From: Myxococcales bacterium
GTDB taxonomy: Bacteria > Myxococcota_A > Polyangia > Fen-1088
Length of the DNA stretch: 5,308 bases
NCBI GenBank assembly: GCA_003161835.1
Contig: PMNO01000610.1
Coordinates: 7,574 to 12,881 of the forward strand
Direction: 5' to 3'
Shown here: one piece after another, positions 5,150 to 5,308 of the stretch
Numbering within the stretch: position 1 is the first letter of the stretch
Layout: each line of letters begins with the position of its first letter
The notes under the pieces: generated by a model
Told to the model about the DNA's origin: nothing
The model's input: the letters and a program-made list of their open reading frames with translations, nothing else
The model's database searches: none
Program-made: the position numbers and the translations under genes

Positions 5150-5308
5150 GTGGCCCGCCTTTCGGAGTTGCTCGCGCGCAACCTGGGAATTTCCAAGACC
5201 GCCGCGGCGCGCTTGATCGAGGCGGGGCGAGTCCGCGACGCACAGGGCGTCGCCTACGTCGATCGCAGAGCCTCGCTCGAGGGGGGCGGCGCCACCGCAG
5301 CTGTCCCG
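5150..5308 (+). CDS. S4-domain protein, probably RsuA-family rRNA pseudouridine synthase (3' end outside window)
   Basis: The frame is open from GTG 5150 to the window end, giving 53 residues. It begins ARLSELLARNLGISKTAA and continues ARLIEAGRVRDAQG, a typical S4 RNA-binding domain: an LxxLLxxxLGxS start, then a helix with ARxLIxxGRV. This arrangement at the very N-terminus is usual in RsuA/RluB-type enzymes, which isomerise a uridine in rRNA to pseudouridine. The catalytic domain with its Asp is not in view, so another S4 protein such as TlyA cannot be excluded, although the LGIS-type sequence fits RsuA better. GTG 5150 is the only ATG/GTG/TTG in this frame after the stop at 5066-5068. No Shine-Dalgarno is evident. 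The gene is divergent from trmL. Confidence 0.7.
   Translation, partial: MARLSELLARNLGISKTAAARLIEAGRVRDAQGVAYVDRRASLEGGGATAAVP

Overview
This 5.3 kb stretch of high-GC bacterial chromosome is densely packed with housekeeping genes. It shows no mobile element, CRISPR array or phage gene. The gene content, GC-rich third codon positions and a single-PDZ RseP-type protease point to a Gram-negative, possibly Myxococcota/deltaproteobacterial, genome. That placement is an inference; no taxonomic marker is decisive.

Layout, left to right. (1) The 3' part of an RseP/RasP-type site-2 intramembrane protease (+), cut by the window start. (2) An Rsm22/METTL17-family methyltransferase-like protein (+), with an intact SAM-binding motif and four cysteines spaced like the family's iron-sulfur ligands. 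(3) A convergent ahcY gene (-) for a short-form S-adenosylhomocysteine hydrolase, with a clear ribosome binding site and a plausible promoter. (4) A tRNA-Arg(CCG) gene (-) upstream of ahcY, with a strong stem-loop just after it. (5) bioB, biotin synthase (+), divergent from the tRNA, with an AT-rich 13-bp perfect palindrome over its predicted start codon. (6) trmL, a SPOUT tRNA wobble 2'-O-methyltransferase (-), convergent with bioB. (7) The start of an S4-domain protein (+), probably an RsuA-family rRNA pseudouridine synthase, cut by the window end and divergent from trmL, with a 7-bp-arm inverted repeat in the shared upstream region.

Two themes connect the genes. Several act on the translation machinery: the Rsm22-like protein, tRNA-Arg, TrmL and the RsuA-like protein. 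Several use or recycle S-adenosylmethionine: the Rsm22-like protein, BioB and TrmL consume it, and AhcY removes the S-adenosylhomocysteine made by methyltransferases. The genes are on alternating strands, so this is a neighbourhood and not one operon; only rseP and the Rsm22-like gene look co-transcribed.

I do not see a convincing undescribed multi-gene system. The best leads are the bacterial Rsm22-like protein with its four-cysteine set, the palindrome at the bioB start, and the inverted repeats in the ahcY and trmL/rsuA-like upstream regions.
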